Positions 1 through 8,975 of a stretch of DNA of 64,000 nt are shown here, piece after piece. Source of the DNA: Phycisphaerales bacterium UBA5793 (lineage in GTDB: Bacteria; Planctomycetota; Phycisphaerae; Phycisphaerales; UBA5793). The notes under the pieces were generated by a model. It saw only the letters and a program-made list of their open reading frames with translations. It was not told where the DNA came from and did not search any database. Where the stretch lies: positions 1-64,000 of the forward strand of contig DIDT01000051.1 in the NCBI GenBank assembly GCA_002418285.1. The letters run 5' to 3'. The stretch's first letter is position 1. Each line of letters starts with the position of its first letter. A program made the translations under genes and the position numbers.

Positions 1-61
1 ATCGGGTTTCGATCTGTCCGCGAGTTGCAGCCGCCGCGTCGCGGACAGATCGAAACCCGAT
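1..61. repeat. 23-bp perfect inverted repeat at the window edge
   Basis: Bases 1-23 and 39-61 are exact reverse complements, with a 15-base loop at 24-38. The repeat starts exactly at base 1 and lies inside the imuA-like reading frame just after its conserved RRLQLA motif. It may be a fold-back assembly artefact at a contig end or a real palindrome. Confidence 0.95.
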
Positions 62-609
62 CCATCGACGATGACCGATGCCGCGCATCGACTGCGCAGC
101 GCCAGGTCCGCCGCCCATACGCGCTCGCGCACCGTCCCGGTCTGCACGAATAGTGATGCCGCGAGCAGGCGGCGCCGGTTCTGCGTTGGCTGTCGATGCG
201 GCGCCAGGCTTGGCGCATAGGGCCAGATGGATTGGCCGATCCAGATGACGTGCGCGGCCACGCTGTCCTGACCGGCCAGCGAGTGTCGAGCGATCTGTAT
301 GAGCAGGGTGAGTGGGGGAGACCAGCCGGTTGCTCGACCGTTTGATCGCCGACCGGACCGACGCATCGGACTTCCGTTGCCGAAGGCCGGCGACTCGTCC
401 TCAGGTTCATCGACGCCGATCCATTCGTGCACGGCGCCGCGCTCCAGCCCGCCGCGGGTCAGGGCGTCATCGACAAACCCGGTGGGCACGGCCGCCTGCC
501 TGGGCGCGGCCGAAGCGGGATGCCGCTCCGACACGGCCTGAACGATCGCCATCGCCCGTTTTCGCCGCTCCAGAGCGTCATTTTCACATCTTTCCGTGAG
601 CGCCTCCAT
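1..609 (-). CDS. imuA: ImuA-like translesion mutasome protein, 3' end missing
   Basis: The reading frame is open from ATG at 609 to the window edge (203 codons, no stop), so the C-terminus is missing. Visible motifs are GFVDDALTRGGLERGAVHEW, which resembles the RecA-like start of ImuA (aLprGGLerGalhE), and RVWAADLALRS followed by SATRRLQLA, which resembles the conserved ImuA WAleqaLrs...aRRLQLA stretch. ImuA proteins work with ImuB and DnaE2 in SOS-induced translesion synthesis. The gene is divergent from an SRAP gene, also a DNA-damage function, which fits shared control. The last codons near the edge lie in a perfect inverted repeat, so residues after RRLQLA may not be genuine. The family call rests on remembered motifs, not on a search. 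Confidence 0.66.
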   Translation of the reverse strand, partial: MEALTERCENDALERRKRAMAIVQAVSERHPASAAPRQAAVPTGFVDDALTRGGLERGAVHEWIGVDEPEDESPAFGNGSPMRRSGRRSNGRATGWSPPLTLLIQIARHSLAGQDSVAAHVIWIGQSIWPYAPSLAPHRQPTQNRRRLLAASLFVQTGTVRERVWAADLALRSRCAASVIVDGSGFDLSATRRLQLADRSKPD

Positions 610-660
610 GCGCAAAGCGTACACGCGCCGGCCATTTTGTCAAGTATTTGTTAGGGTATT

Positions 661-676
661 TTTGAAGTGTTTCAAA
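661..676. promoter_or_regulatory. Palindrome TTTGAA-N4-TTCAAA between imuA-like and SRAP genes
   Basis: Six-base arms are perfectly inverted around GTGT in the 126-base divergent spacer (610-735), in a locally AT-rich patch. Both flanking genes are DNA-damage genes, so this is a candidate LexA-type operator. It matches none of the classical LexA boxes I know, so the assignment is inference. Confidence 0.35.
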
Positions 677-735
677 TGGGTGGAAGCAGGGCTGGTTTGC
701 CGCCCCCTGAGAGGGTGCCGGTAAGATGCCCCATC

Positions 736-1434
736 ATGTGTGGCCGCTTCACCCGCGAATACACCTGGAAAGAAGTGCATGCTTTTCTGAGCGTGCTTCA
801 GTCCACGACCGGCGAGCAGTTGCCGCTCTCCTACAACGTCGCGCCGACGCAGGATTCTGCGATCGCACGACTGGATGAGAAAGGGCAGCGCGAGATCGTC
901 ATCGCCCGCTGGGGACTGATCCCGCGCTGGGCGGATGACCCGGCGATCGGCAATCGCATGATCAACGCGCGGAGCGAAACGCTCGCCGGCAAGCCGGCCT
1001 TTCGCAGCGCGTACGCCAAGCGCCGCTGCCTCGTGCCCATCTCCGGGTTCTACGAATGGCAGAAGGTCGCCGGCCGCAAGCAGCCGTGGTACATCCACCC
1101 GAGCCGCCGTTCGATCATCTGCCTCGCCGGCCTGTGGGAGCGCTGGGACAAAGGCGGCGAGCCGATCGACTCGTTCACCATCATCACCACCAACGCGAAC
1201 GACCACATCAAAAACCTGCACGATCGCATGCCCGTGATTCTTTCGCCGGATGAGTTCGACGCGTGGCTCAATCCGAAAGCGACGCAAGAGCAACTCGATC
1301 GATTGCTCGACCCGGCTCCGCCGTCGATGCTCGCCGCGCATCCCGTGAGCACGCGCGTCAACAGTCCGAAGAACTCCGATCCATCGCTGACCAGACCCGT
1401 GGAGGACGAATCGACAGGCCTGTTCAAAACGTAA
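736..1434 (+). CDS. yedK: SRAP family protein (YedK/HMCES-type abasic-site sensor)
   Basis: A protein of 232 residues starting MCGRFT. The ATG at 736 is chosen because family members expose Cys2 after Met removal, and Cys2 forms the covalent crosslink to abasic sites in single-stranded DNA. Other family hallmarks are YNVAPTQ, NARSETLAGKPAFR, the catalytic-Glu motif SGFYEWQ and the His motif HDRMPVIL. Length matches the family (about 220-240 residues). It is divergent from the imuA-like gene and followed 29 bases later by the EEP-fold gene on the same strand. Family identity is clear; the repair role is by homology. Confidence 0.93.
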   Translation: MCGRFTREYTWKEVHAFLSVLQSTTGEQLPLSYNVAPTQDSAIARLDEKGQREIVIARWGLIPRWADDPAIGNRMINARSETLAGKPAFRSAYAKRRCLVPISGFYEWQKVAGRKQPWYIHPSRRSIICLAGLWERWDKGGEPIDSFTIITTNANDHIKNLHDRMPVILSPDEFDAWLNPKATQEQLDRLLDPAPPSMLAAHPVSTRVNSPKNSDPSLTRPVEDESTGLFKT

Positions 1435-1463
1435 ACACACTCTCAGGTCCCGAGGAGGTGTCT

Positions 1464-2834
1464 ATGCCGTTCTACGCCGGACTCAAGATTCGAACGAATG
1501 ACGACGCCGCAACAAAGGCTCGCAAGCAGCGCGTCGCCGGAAAACTGATCGATCTCCGCGCCGCGCTGGCCCATCATTTTGCCGCACCCGCAGCGCCCGA
1601 GCCCGTCGATCGCCTCCAGACCGTGCGCATCGGCACGTGGAACATCCGCGAATTCGGCAATTCCAAATCCGGCGGCCGCGACGACGGCGAAAGCCTGTAC
1701 TACATCGCCGAGATCGTTTCCAACTTTGACATTGTCGCCCTGCAGGAGATCCGCGCGGACCTCGACGAATTCAGCAAACTCATGCGCCTGCTCGGCCCCG
1801 AGTGGGACTACGTCGCCACGGATGTCACCGATGGCGGACCGGGCAATGGCGAGCGCATGGTGTTTGCCTACAACAGGTCGCGCGCGTGGTTTCGCAACAT
1901 CGCCGGCGAACTGACACTGGCCGAAGACGGCAAGATCCGGGCCGCGTTCGGAGAGCGCATCAAACTCGATCCCGCCGTCGAAATCGTCCTGCCGCCCGGC
2001 ATCGATCTCAGCGGCACCTACGACGCCCGGCTGCGCAGCAAGAGTGGCGGCAAGGTGCTCGATCGCGACGTGGAGATCGATCTCCCGCCCGGCTGCACAC
2101 TCAAACTGCCCGACGGCTGCTCGGTGGTGGTAACCAGGAACACCCCCGTGGTCAGCCCCGGCACAGGGAAGGCCGACATCGATCTTCCCGCGCCCATTGT
2201 CGGCGAGGAGCGCCTGCGCCTGCGTTTCCCCAACGATTCGTTCGATGATTCGCTGCGTCAGTTCGCGCGCACGCCCTATCTCATCTCCTTCCAGGCGGGC
2301 TGGCTCAAGATCAACCTCTGCACCGTGCACATCTACTACGGCGACGATGATGACCCCGCCAAGATGGAGCAGCGGCGGCGCGAGATCGAACTGCTCACCG
2401 CCGCCCTGGCCAAGAAGGCCGATGGTGAACTGAAGCACGATCGCAGCGCGTTTCTCGGAGTGCTGGGCGATTTCAACATTATCGGCGCGGGTCATCCAAC
2501 GATGGCAGCTCTCGAAAGCAGCGGGTTCGTGGTTCCTCAGGCGCTGCAGAGCATTCCCGGTTCGAACGTCGAGCGCGACAAGCACTACGACCAGATTGCA
2601 TTCTGGAAACCGGACCGCGACCGTGGTTACGTAAAGCTTGACATCATCGGCGCCGACGTCTTTGACTACTACGAGCACGTCTACACCGATGCCGATGAAC
2701 CCATCTACGCACCGCAGATCACCGGCAACACGTCCTATGGAACCTGGCGCACGTACAAGATGTCCGACCACCTGCCGATGTGGATCGAGTTGCGCAGCAA
2801 CTTCAGCCAGGAGTATCTCGAGGCGATTCCGTAG
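1464..2834 (+). CDS. Endonuclease/exonuclease/phosphatase-fold protein
   Basis: A protein of 456 residues. ATG 1464 is chosen because GAGGAGG lies just upstream; the frame is open further upstream only by overlap with the SRAP gene. Motifs of the EEP (DNase I-like) fold are RIGTWNIREFG, the metal-binding Glu in VALQEIRADL, the Asp-Asn pair in GDFNIIG and the terminal SDHLPMW. An insert at about residues 155-265 separates the N-terminal EEP part from the rest. No signal peptide is seen. The substrate (DNA, RNA or phosphoester) cannot be told from sequence. Its 3' end overlaps the 3' end of the opposing glycerol kinase gene by 32 bases. Confidence 0.85.
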   Translation: MPFYAGLKIRTNDDAATKARKQRVAGKLIDLRAALAHHFAAPAAPEPVDRLQTVRIGTWNIREFGNSKSGGRDDGESLYYIAEIVSNFDIVALQEIRADLDEFSKLMRLLGPEWDYVATDVTDGGPGNGERMVFAYNRSRAWFRNIAGELTLAEDGKIRAAFGERIKLDPAVEIVLPPGIDLSGTYDARLRSKSGGKVLDRDVEIDLPPGCTLKLPDGCSVVVTRNTPVVSPGTGKADIDLPAPIVGEERLRLRFPNDSFDDSLRQFARTPYLISFQAGWLKINLCTVHIYYGDDDDPAKMEQRRREIELLTAALAKKADGELKHDRSAFLGVLGDFNIIGAGHPTMAALESSGFVVPQALQSIPGSNVERDKHYDQIAFWKPDRDRGYVKLDIIGADVFDYYEHVYTDADEPIYAPQITGNTSYGTWRTYKMSDHLPMWIELRSNFSQEYLEAIP

Positions 2835-4317
2835 TTGCCCAGCCGCTCGCTCGTCGCACGGCTTCGCGCCATGCACGGCGTCTCAATTCTGCTTCGACGG
2901 CACTTAGGTGTGGCTCGAACACGCGGTCAATCTGCCAATTCTGCTTGATGGCCTCGACAGATGGCCAGTAGCCGGTGGCCAGCCCCGCCATGTAGGCGGC
3001 GCCGAGTGCTGTCGTTTCAAGCAGTTTCGGCCGCACCACGGGAACCTGCAGGATGTCCGACTGAAACTGCATGAGCAGATCGTCGCACGCCGCGCCGCCG
3101 TCGACGCGCAACTCGGCAAGACGCGTGCCAGCGTCCGCTTGCATAGCTTCGACGACGTCGGCGACCTGGAACGCGATGCCTTCGAGCGCGGCCCGCGCGA
3201 TGTGTGCGGCGGTCGTCCCGCGCGTCAGGCCGATGATCAGGCCGCGCGCGTGCGGATCCCAATGCGGCGCGCCCAGACCGGTGAGTGCGGGTACGAGAAT
3301 CACGCCTCCGCTGTCCTCGGCGCGGCGGGCAAGAGATTCAACATCTTCCGACCGATCGATGATGCCAAGCCCATCGCGCAGCCACTGAACAATCGCTCCG
3401 CCGACGAACACGCTGCCCTCCAGTGCGTACGTTGTCACGCCATTTCGATTCCACGCGATGGTGGAGAGCAGGCGATTGGTCGATTCGCACGGCGCGTCGC
3501 CGGTATTGAGCAGCAGGAAGCAGCCGGTGCCGTAGGTGTTCTTCGCGAGCCCCGGCTCCGTGCAGACATGGCCCATCGTGGCGGCCTGCTGATCGCCGAT
3601 CATGCCCGCAAGCGGCACGCCCTCCAGCGCGGAAGGCGCAGCGATCTTGCCGTACATCTCGCTGCACGAACGCACCTCGGGCAGCATGGCACGCGGAATG
3701 TTGAATACCGCGAGGAGTTCATCATCCCACTGACCGGCGTGAATGTCGTACAGCATCGTCCGCGCCGCGTTGCTCGCGTCTGTGATGTGCAGGCGGCCAT
3801 CCGTCAGTCGATACGCGAGCCATGAATCGATCGTGCCGAAGGCGAGTTGGCCAGCGTCGGCGCGCTGCCGAGCGCCGTCGATGTGCTTGAGCATCCACGC
3901 GACCTTCGTGGCGGAGAAGTAGGCATCGATCTCCAGACCGGTCTTGTTGCGAATCGTCTCGGTCAATCCACGCTGGCGGAGTTCGTCGCACATCGCCGCC
4001 GTGCGCCGATCCTGCCACACGATGGCATTGCCGATCGGTCGACCGGTCGAGCGGTCCCAGACGACCGCGGTTTCACGCTGGTTGGTGATGCCGGCCGCCG
4101 CGATGTCTTTGCTGCGGATGTGAGCCCGCTCCATCGCTTCGGTGATGACACCGGCCTGCGTGGACCAGATCTCATCAGGATCGTGCTCGACCCACCCGGG
4201 CCTGGGGAAGATCTGCCGAAACTCCTTTTGTGCAACCGACACGATCTGCCCGGCCTGATCAAAGATGATCGCCCGGCAACTCGTCGTGCCCTGATCCAGT
4301 GCGATCACATACGCCAT
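2803..4317 (-). CDS. glpK: Glycerol kinase
   Basis: A protein of 504 residues, the usual GlpK length. The N-terminal phosphate loop reads VIALDQGTTSCRAIIFD, followed by FPRPGWVEHDPDEIW, TNQRETAVVWD and IVWQDRRTA, all typical of GlpK within the FGGY superfamily. The C-terminal half has the ATP-site stretch GTGCFLLLNTG and LRVDGGA. It phosphorylates glycerol to sn-glycerol 3-phosphate using ATP in the cytoplasm. No glpF or glpD is adjacent. The gene converges on the EEP-fold gene with a 32-base 3' overlap. ATG 4317 gives the canonical N-terminus. Confidence 0.97.
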   Translation of the reverse strand: MAYVIALDQGTTSCRAIIFDQAGQIVSVAQKEFRQIFPRPGWVEHDPDEIWSTQAGVITEAMERAHIRSKDIAAAGITNQRETAVVWDRSTGRPIGNAIVWQDRRTAAMCDELRQRGLTETIRNKTGLEIDAYFSATKVAWMLKHIDGARQRADAGQLAFGTIDSWLAYRLTDGRLHITDASNAARTMLYDIHAGQWDDELLAVFNIPRAMLPEVRSCSEMYGKIAAPSALEGVPLAGMIGDQQAATMGHVCTEPGLAKNTYGTGCFLLLNTGDAPCESTNRLLSTIAWNRNGVTTYALEGSVFVGGAIVQWLRDGLGIIDRSEDVESLARRAEDSGGVILVPALTGLGAPHWDPHARGLIIGLTRGTTAAHIARAALEGIAFQVADVVEAMQADAGTRLAELRVDGGAACDDLLMQFQSDILQVPVVRPKLLETTALGAAYMAGLATGYWPSVEAIKQNWQIDRVFEPHLSAVEAELRRRAWREAVRRASGWATTESPRDTPG

Positions 4318-4498
4318 GACGCCTCCGTGAGTGGATGTTCAAGCATATGGCCACGCGAACCATGACGCGGGTACACACCGCCCCCAGCCTGGGATCGATC
4401 ACACTGAAATAATCTACGGCCGAATCCGAACCTGCTGGTAGTGCCTGATCACCGCTGCGTGTGGCGGCAGCGGAAGCCAGCCTGAAGCACGGTGCTCC

Positions 4499-5173
4499 AT
4501 GGCGATGAGTCATATCTGTCTCGATTGCGGCTGGGATCTGGCCCGCGTGCGCGCGTTCCGAGAGCCACGCTACGGCCTGCCGCTCGTTCTGTGTCCGCGA
4601 TGCGGTGCCGCCGCGACCCGTCGAAGGCACCCGGCCATCATGCGCTGCCGGCAGTTCTGGCGCGCGATTCACACGGCAGTCGCCCTGGTATCGCAGCTTG
4701 GTGCCTTCTCCGGATTATGCACGCTCCTGAGCGTGTGCTGCGTAGTCATCGCTGATGACCTGCGCCGCGGAAGGATGCCGGGGCCGACCGACGCGCTGAG
4801 TCGAGGACTTGTCATCGGGCTTGTGTTGCTGCTGTGCGTAGGTGTCGGTGCGTGGCTTACGGTTGGGCTGGCGCACTGGCGACGCTGGATTGCGTGGTCG
4901 TCGTTCAGCATCTGGATGGTCCTTGTCGTTGGTGCAGACGTGTGGCTTGCCCCTTGCGCCATTTGGCTGCTTGATCAGATCGCAACCGTAGACGTGCGAC
5001 TCACGTTCCGCCCGGAGTTCTGGTTCACCCGCATGGGCGTATTGGCTGTTCTGATGGTTGCGGCAGTCGCTGGGATACCAGTGGGGAGCGCGCTGCAGCG
5101 CTTGTGGAAGGCCATACGAAAGCAGCGCTGGCGAGCACGGCGCAGACGACTGCGACTCAGGAGGTTGACGTGA
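4499..5173 (+). CDS. Zinc-ribbon membrane protein, first of a tandem pair
   Basis: A protein of 224 residues with an N-terminal zinc ribbon (CLDCGWDL ... REPRYGLPLVLCPRCG, about residues 6-40). About four hydrophobic segments follow, and the C-terminus is strongly basic (KQRWRARRRRLRLRRL). The ribbon closely resembles that of the next gene, which points to tandem duplication. The stop TGA overlaps the GTG start of the next gene (GTGA), so the two are translationally coupled. Function unknown; similar ribbons on membrane proteins are common in planctomycetes. ATG 4499 is used; ATG 4505 is an alternative. Confidence 0.72.
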   Translation: MAMSHICLDCGWDLARVRAFREPRYGLPLVLCPRCGAAATRRRHPAIMRCRQFWRAIHTAVALVSQLGAFSGLCTLLSVCCVVIADDLRRGRMPGPTDALSRGLVIGLVLLLCVGVGAWLTVGLAHWRRWIAWSSFSIWMVLVVGADVWLAPCAIWLLDQIATVDVRLTFRPEFWFTRMGVLAVLMVAAVAGIPVGSALQRLWKAIRKQRWRARRRRLRLRRLT

Positions 5174-6177
5174 CCAACGATCCTCAAACGCTGACAAAAA
5201 AGCAGGCGCACCCGCAGGGGCAACCGACGCCGACGACCTTCATCACAGGTGATCGGCTGTGCGCAAGCTGTGGTTACAACCTGATCGGCCAGGCGATTTC
5301 CCGCGAGCCGCACTACGGTCTGCTCATCGCCAGATGTCCGGAGTGCGGCGTCACGGCGGCGGTGCAGGAGTACCCGCTGCTCGGTCGCTGGGCGCACCGG
5401 TGGGCGCTGGTGCTGGCCGCGGTCTGGCTGCTGCTCATGGTTGCCGGATGGGTCGGGACCAGCGGCATGCTCATGGGTCTCGGCCTTGCTGCTTCAGAGA
5501 CAGCGGCCCAACCGTACTCGTCGTTTATTCAGCAGGTCTTCTCGCAAGTGGAGAGTCAGGCCAAACTTCAGGCCGCGGCTGGCACGACGCCCAACTCCGG
5601 TCCAACCACCAGCCTCCCACCGGGCACCATCGTCATCCAACGCTCGGGTGGCCTGCAGCAGATTACGACGATCGGCGGACTGCTTGGAGGGTCCGCCGGC
5701 TTCGAGAAGTGGTGGGCGGCGCAGGACCACGCGGATCTGCTCCGGCAGGCAGGGGGCTGGCGGGTCGGGTTGACCGCACAGACGATCGTCGTCTGGGTGT
5801 TCAGTGCGCTGGCGATGCTCGCCGTCGGCTGGGTCTGGGCCACAATCCTGGTGCAACTGAATCGACGCAGGCTGCTGCTCTGGGGCGGTCTCATCCTGCT
5901 GTTGGCTGCGGTCTTTGCCGCCGTGCCGATCATCGAATGTCTCACGACTGAGCCGAGCTGGGTGTGGATCGCCGGGCGCAATCAGATGACACCGTCATAT
6001 CTGACAATGTCGATGGCAATCTTCTTTGCGGGGCTGGCCGTCGGATTATGCACCGGACGCAGCGTCGCGAGGTTCATGATCCGCATGCTGCTGCCGCCGC
6101 GCATGCGCTATTCGCTGGCGGTGCTCTGGACGTGCGATGGGCACGACTTGCCGAAGCTGCACCGAGTGTACCACTGA
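5170..6177 (+). CDS. Zinc-ribbon membrane protein, second of a tandem pair
   Basis: A protein of 335 residues starting at GTG 5170. AGGAGG lies about 6 bases upstream, and the GTG overlaps the TGA stop of the previous gene, so this start is favoured over more upstream codons. The N-terminal ribbon CASCGYNLIGQ...CPECG sits at about residues 30-65 with REPHYGLLIARC inside, as in the neighbour. After it come hydrophobic segments, a long extracytoplasmic-looking Gln/Thr/Pro-rich region with a GG-rich stretch, and three more membrane segments. Function unknown. The gene converges on the SpoIIE-type phosphatase gene with a 34-base gap. Confidence 0.75.
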   Translation: MTNDPQTLTKKQAHPQGQPTPTTFITGDRLCASCGYNLIGQAISREPHYGLLIARCPECGVTAAVQEYPLLGRWAHRWALVLAAVWLLLMVAGWVGTSGMLMGLGLAASETAAQPYSSFIQQVFSQVESQAKLQAAAGTTPNSGPTTSLPPGTIVIQRSGGLQQITTIGGLLGGSAGFEKWWAAQDHADLLRQAGGWRVGLTAQTIVVWVFSALAMLAVGWVWATILVQLNRRRLLLWGGLILLLAAVFAAVPIIECLTTEPSWVWIAGRNQMTPSYLTMSMAIFFAGLAVGLCTGRSVARFMIRMLLPPRMRYSLAVLWTCDGHDLPKLHRVYH

Positions 6178-6211
6178 CATCGGCGATTCCGGTGCGCCAG
6201 GATCCGTGTCG

Positions 6212-8329
6212 CTACGTGCGCCGGATCACGATGATGGTTCGATCATCGTCCGCAGGTGCGTGCGAGGTAAATGTCTCGACCGCGTCGCGAATCGACGCGG
6301 TTACCTGTTCCGCGTGGTTCTCGGCTGCCTCGAGAATCACTGACTTGATGCGCTTCAGGCCGAACTGCTCACCAGCGGCGTTGCGCGCTTCAAAGAGCCC
6401 GTCCGAGAGCACCACGAAGAGGTCGCCGCGCTGCAGGCGAAGGGGCGGGCGCGGCGGGGCCATGAGATCGGGCGTCACGCCAAATGGCGGCGCATCGGTC
6501 GGCACCTCGACGATTTGACGGTTCGCGGCCTGGTAGTGCAGCAGCGGTCCCTGGCCGGCTGAGAACGATGTCACCGTTCCCGTCTTCGAGTCGACATCGC
6601 CAAGCCAAGCGGTGATGAACCGATTCTCCGGCAGGTCCGCGATGAGTTGCTCGTTGAGATGCCTTGCAATGTGCAGGAGATCGGCGCCGAGGCGGACGGC
6701 CATGCGCAGCATCGCTCGGATTTGCGTGGCTGCCAGCGCCGGACCGATCCCGTGCCCCGTCGCATCCGCGAGCAGCAGAATCGCGCGGTCAGACGGTCCA
6801 TCGGATGAACTCGCCAGTACCGGCCTGTGGCCATGCTCAGACGAGTCAACCACACCCATGGCATCCATCGTGAAACCGATCACGTCAAACGTATCGCCGC
6901 CCGTTTCATCCGCCGGTTCGTTCCATGCGTCGAGTTCGAATCCGTTCAGTGTCGGCAAGACATGCGGCAGGGTGCTCTGCTGAATCTGCCGGGCGATCTG
7001 AATGTCACGTTCCAGCTTCATCAGACTTTGCAGGCTGACCCGCATGCGGTCATGGGCGGCGGCGATGCGGCGGACCTCCCAGATGTCCGTCCGAATGGTC
7101 GGCGCCGGGCGCAGGTCACCCTGACCGATGCGATCAGTTTGCGCAACCAGTTGTTCGACCGGGTTGCTCAGTGTCCGTCCAAGCACCACGGTGCGCCACA
7201 AGCCCACGAGCAGCACTCCAATCAACGCGCCGGCGATGACCAGCCGCTGGTACACGATGTCGCCAAGCAATTCCGACTCCGGCACCACCACCGCCATGCG
7301 CAGTTGCCGATCCGGGGCGAGCGTAAACAATTGCGATTCACCCCACCACGCTTCCCCCAGGCTCTCGAAGCGGACAATCGTCGATTCAGGATCGCGATTA
7401 CTGGCAATAGCCTCCACCACGGCGTCGCCGAAGGCCTCTGTCGCATCGCGCGCGAGATCGAGCCCCAGTTCATCGGGCGCTTTGAGATAGGCCGCCTTGC
7501 GCGCATCGGGATCATCGAATCGCTCGTCGTCGGGCAGGCCGACAACGAGATTGTCCGTGGTCATGACAACGACTTTGCCGCGCCGACTCACGCGAAGTGA
7601 TCGCGTGAACTGCGAAATGTCGCGCAACAGCAGATCGAATCCGATCACCTGCATTCGACCATCCGGATTGCGCAGGGCAATTGAGGCGGTGATGCCCGGT
7701 TCGCCCGTGGTGAAGAAGGTGTAGGGTTCAGTCCAGAAAACCGGAGTGTCGACGTAACTTCCGCTCTGGTTGGCTCGCTCGATGGCGCCAATGAACCACG
7801 GCCGCTTGCGCGGATCGTAATCCGTTCGCGTGGCGCTCAGATCGGCGCCGTGATCGCTCCACGTTCGCCGGCGCAGCAGGGATCCATCCTCCTGCGGCTC
7901 GGACTGCCAGGCTTCGAATCCGGCATCCGTGTGCAGCAGCATGAACTCGCGCCCTTCCTCATCGGCGACGAGAAGAGAAGAAAGGCGGGGCAGTTGCTGG
8001 ATGAGCGGCAGGAACCGTTCGGTCAGGCGCCGTCGCATCGCGACATCCAGCACTTCCGGATCGGCCTGACCCGTTCGTGGTCGCAGCACGAGATCGCCGT
8101 CCTCGCCCCAGGAACGCGAGACGTTCAGCGCCAGCGAGATGGGGTCGAAGAACGATTGCAACTCCTGGTGCGTCGTCTGGAGCGTCTGGCGGATGATCGT
8201 GGCCGAAAGCGATCGTACGGCCCGACGATTGGCAAACCAGAAAATGAGAATGATCGCCCCGCCCATGACCACCAGCATGAGGACGAGATCACGAACGAAC
8301 TTCGCACGAATGGAGACGGGACGCACCAT
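6212..8329 (-). CDS. Membrane sensor with HAMP and SpoIIE/RsbU-type PP2C phosphatase domain
   Basis: A protein of 705 residues. Order: an N-terminal membrane segment (about 15-35), an extracytoplasmic sensor region with a Cache/PDC-like pattern (DPRKRPWFIGA...GSYVDTPVFWTEPYTFFT), a second membrane segment near 360, a HAMP-like linker (LSNPVEQLVAQTDRIGQGDL), then a SpoIIE domain. The phosphatase shows the lead-in QIARQIQQSTLP, the metal-site regions ETGGDTFDV and LLLADATGHGIGPALA, SDGLFEARN and the terminal DDDRTIIVI. Such proteins dephosphorylate anti-sigma-antagonist or STAS partners in partner switching. ATG 8329 has AAGGACTC upstream. An FHA gene lies upstream on the same strand. Confidence 0.9.
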   Translation of the reverse strand: MVRPVSIRAKFVRDLVLMLVVMGGAIILIFWFANRRAVRSLSATIIRQTLQTTHQELQSFFDPISLALNVSRSWGEDGDLVLRPRTGQADPEVLDVAMRRRLTERFLPLIQQLPRLSSLLVADEEGREFMLLHTDAGFEAWQSEPQEDGSLLRRRTWSDHGADLSATRTDYDPRKRPWFIGAIERANQSGSYVDTPVFWTEPYTFFTTGEPGITASIALRNPDGRMQVIGFDLLLRDISQFTRSLRVSRRGKVVVMTTDNLVVGLPDDERFDDPDARKAAYLKAPDELGLDLARDATEAFGDAVVEAIASNRDPESTIVRFESLGEAWWGESQLFTLAPDRQLRMAVVVPESELLGDIVYQRLVIAGALIGVLLVGLWRTVVLGRTLSNPVEQLVAQTDRIGQGDLRPAPTIRTDIWEVRRIAAAHDRMRVSLQSLMKLERDIQIARQIQQSTLPHVLPTLNGFELDAWNEPADETGGDTFDVIGFTMDAMGVVDSSEHGHRPVLASSSDGPSDRAILLLADATGHGIGPALAATQIRAMLRMAVRLGADLLHIARHLNEQLIADLPENRFITAWLGDVDSKTGTVTSFSAGQGPLLHYQAANRQIVEVPTDAPPFGVTPDLMAPPRPPLRLQRGDLFVVLSDGLFEARNAAGEQFGLKRIKSVILEAAENHAEQVTASIRDAVETFTSHAPADDDRTIIVIRRT

Positions 8330-8479
8330 CGAGTCCTTCGACCGAGGCAGTTTGTGTAGCCATCATATCGACCAACGGGCATTGGCTGCAGTTGCATTCG
8401 GCTGCGGATCAGTGGCGACGCGACATGCCGGGGACATCGTTTCGTCTTGCCTGCCGTTTCCCAGAGACTGAGGCGCCGC

Positions 8480-8845
8480 TCAGGGCATGAGCGTTGGCTT
8501 GCCCCGCTGACCGCGCTGCTTCCAGTGGTTGAACGCACTCTCACGGTCGGGGAAGTCCTTGGCGCTGAACACGAGCTTGGAGCTGCCGATGGTGATCTCG
8601 TCCTCGTCCACGAGATCGACCTCGGTCTTCAATTCTCGACCGTTGATGAATGTTCCATTGGTGCTCTTCATGTCGTTGGCAATGTACTTGCCGCTCTCAT
8701 TGCGAATCTGCAGATGACGCCGGCTGGCCATGCCTTCAACGATCTGGACAGGGCATCCTTCATCGCGACCGATCACAATCGTGCGGGTTCGGAGGGGGTA
8801 ATAGTCGCCCTCGTTGGGCCCGGAAACAACGATAAGTGACGCCAT
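8480..8845 (-). CDS. FHA domain protein
   Basis: A protein of 121 residues that is essentially one FHA domain. It starts MASLIVVSGPNEGDYYPL and continues with the FHA signatures IGRDEGCPVQI, SRRHLQI and STNGTFING, then LVDEDEITIGSSKLVF. FHA domains bind phosphothreonine peptides. ATG 8845 is chosen for the AAGGAG about 7 bases upstream and because the homology begins at once. It lies 150 bases upstream of the SpoIIE-type phosphatase and next to a kinase remnant, which suggests a former kinase/FHA/phosphatase signalling unit. Confidence 0.93.
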   Translation of the reverse strand: MASLIVVSGPNEGDYYPLRTRTIVIGRDEGCPVQIVEGMASRRHLQIRNESGKYIANDMKSTNGTFINGRELKTEVDLVDEDEITIGSSKLVFSAKDFPDRESAFNHWKQRGQRGKPTLMP

Positions 8846-8975
8846 TCGAGACTCCTTGACGAGCATTGGCTGCGAGTCATTCTCTACGACACCCGCCTGA
8901 TGATCAAGGTGGGCGAACTCAGTTTGCGCCAGTGGTGCGAACTCGAGCCCGCGGGACCTCTTCGAGCCTCCCGCA

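Noticed and set aside
1135..1215. Poly-His stretch in a plus-strand frame
   Set aside because: It arises from ATCACCACCA-type codons of the SRAP gene read out of frame.
1443..2876. A 477-codon minus-strand frame opposite the EEP-fold gene
   Set aside because: The plus strand carries the family motifs and a good ribosome-binding site; the minus frame has none.
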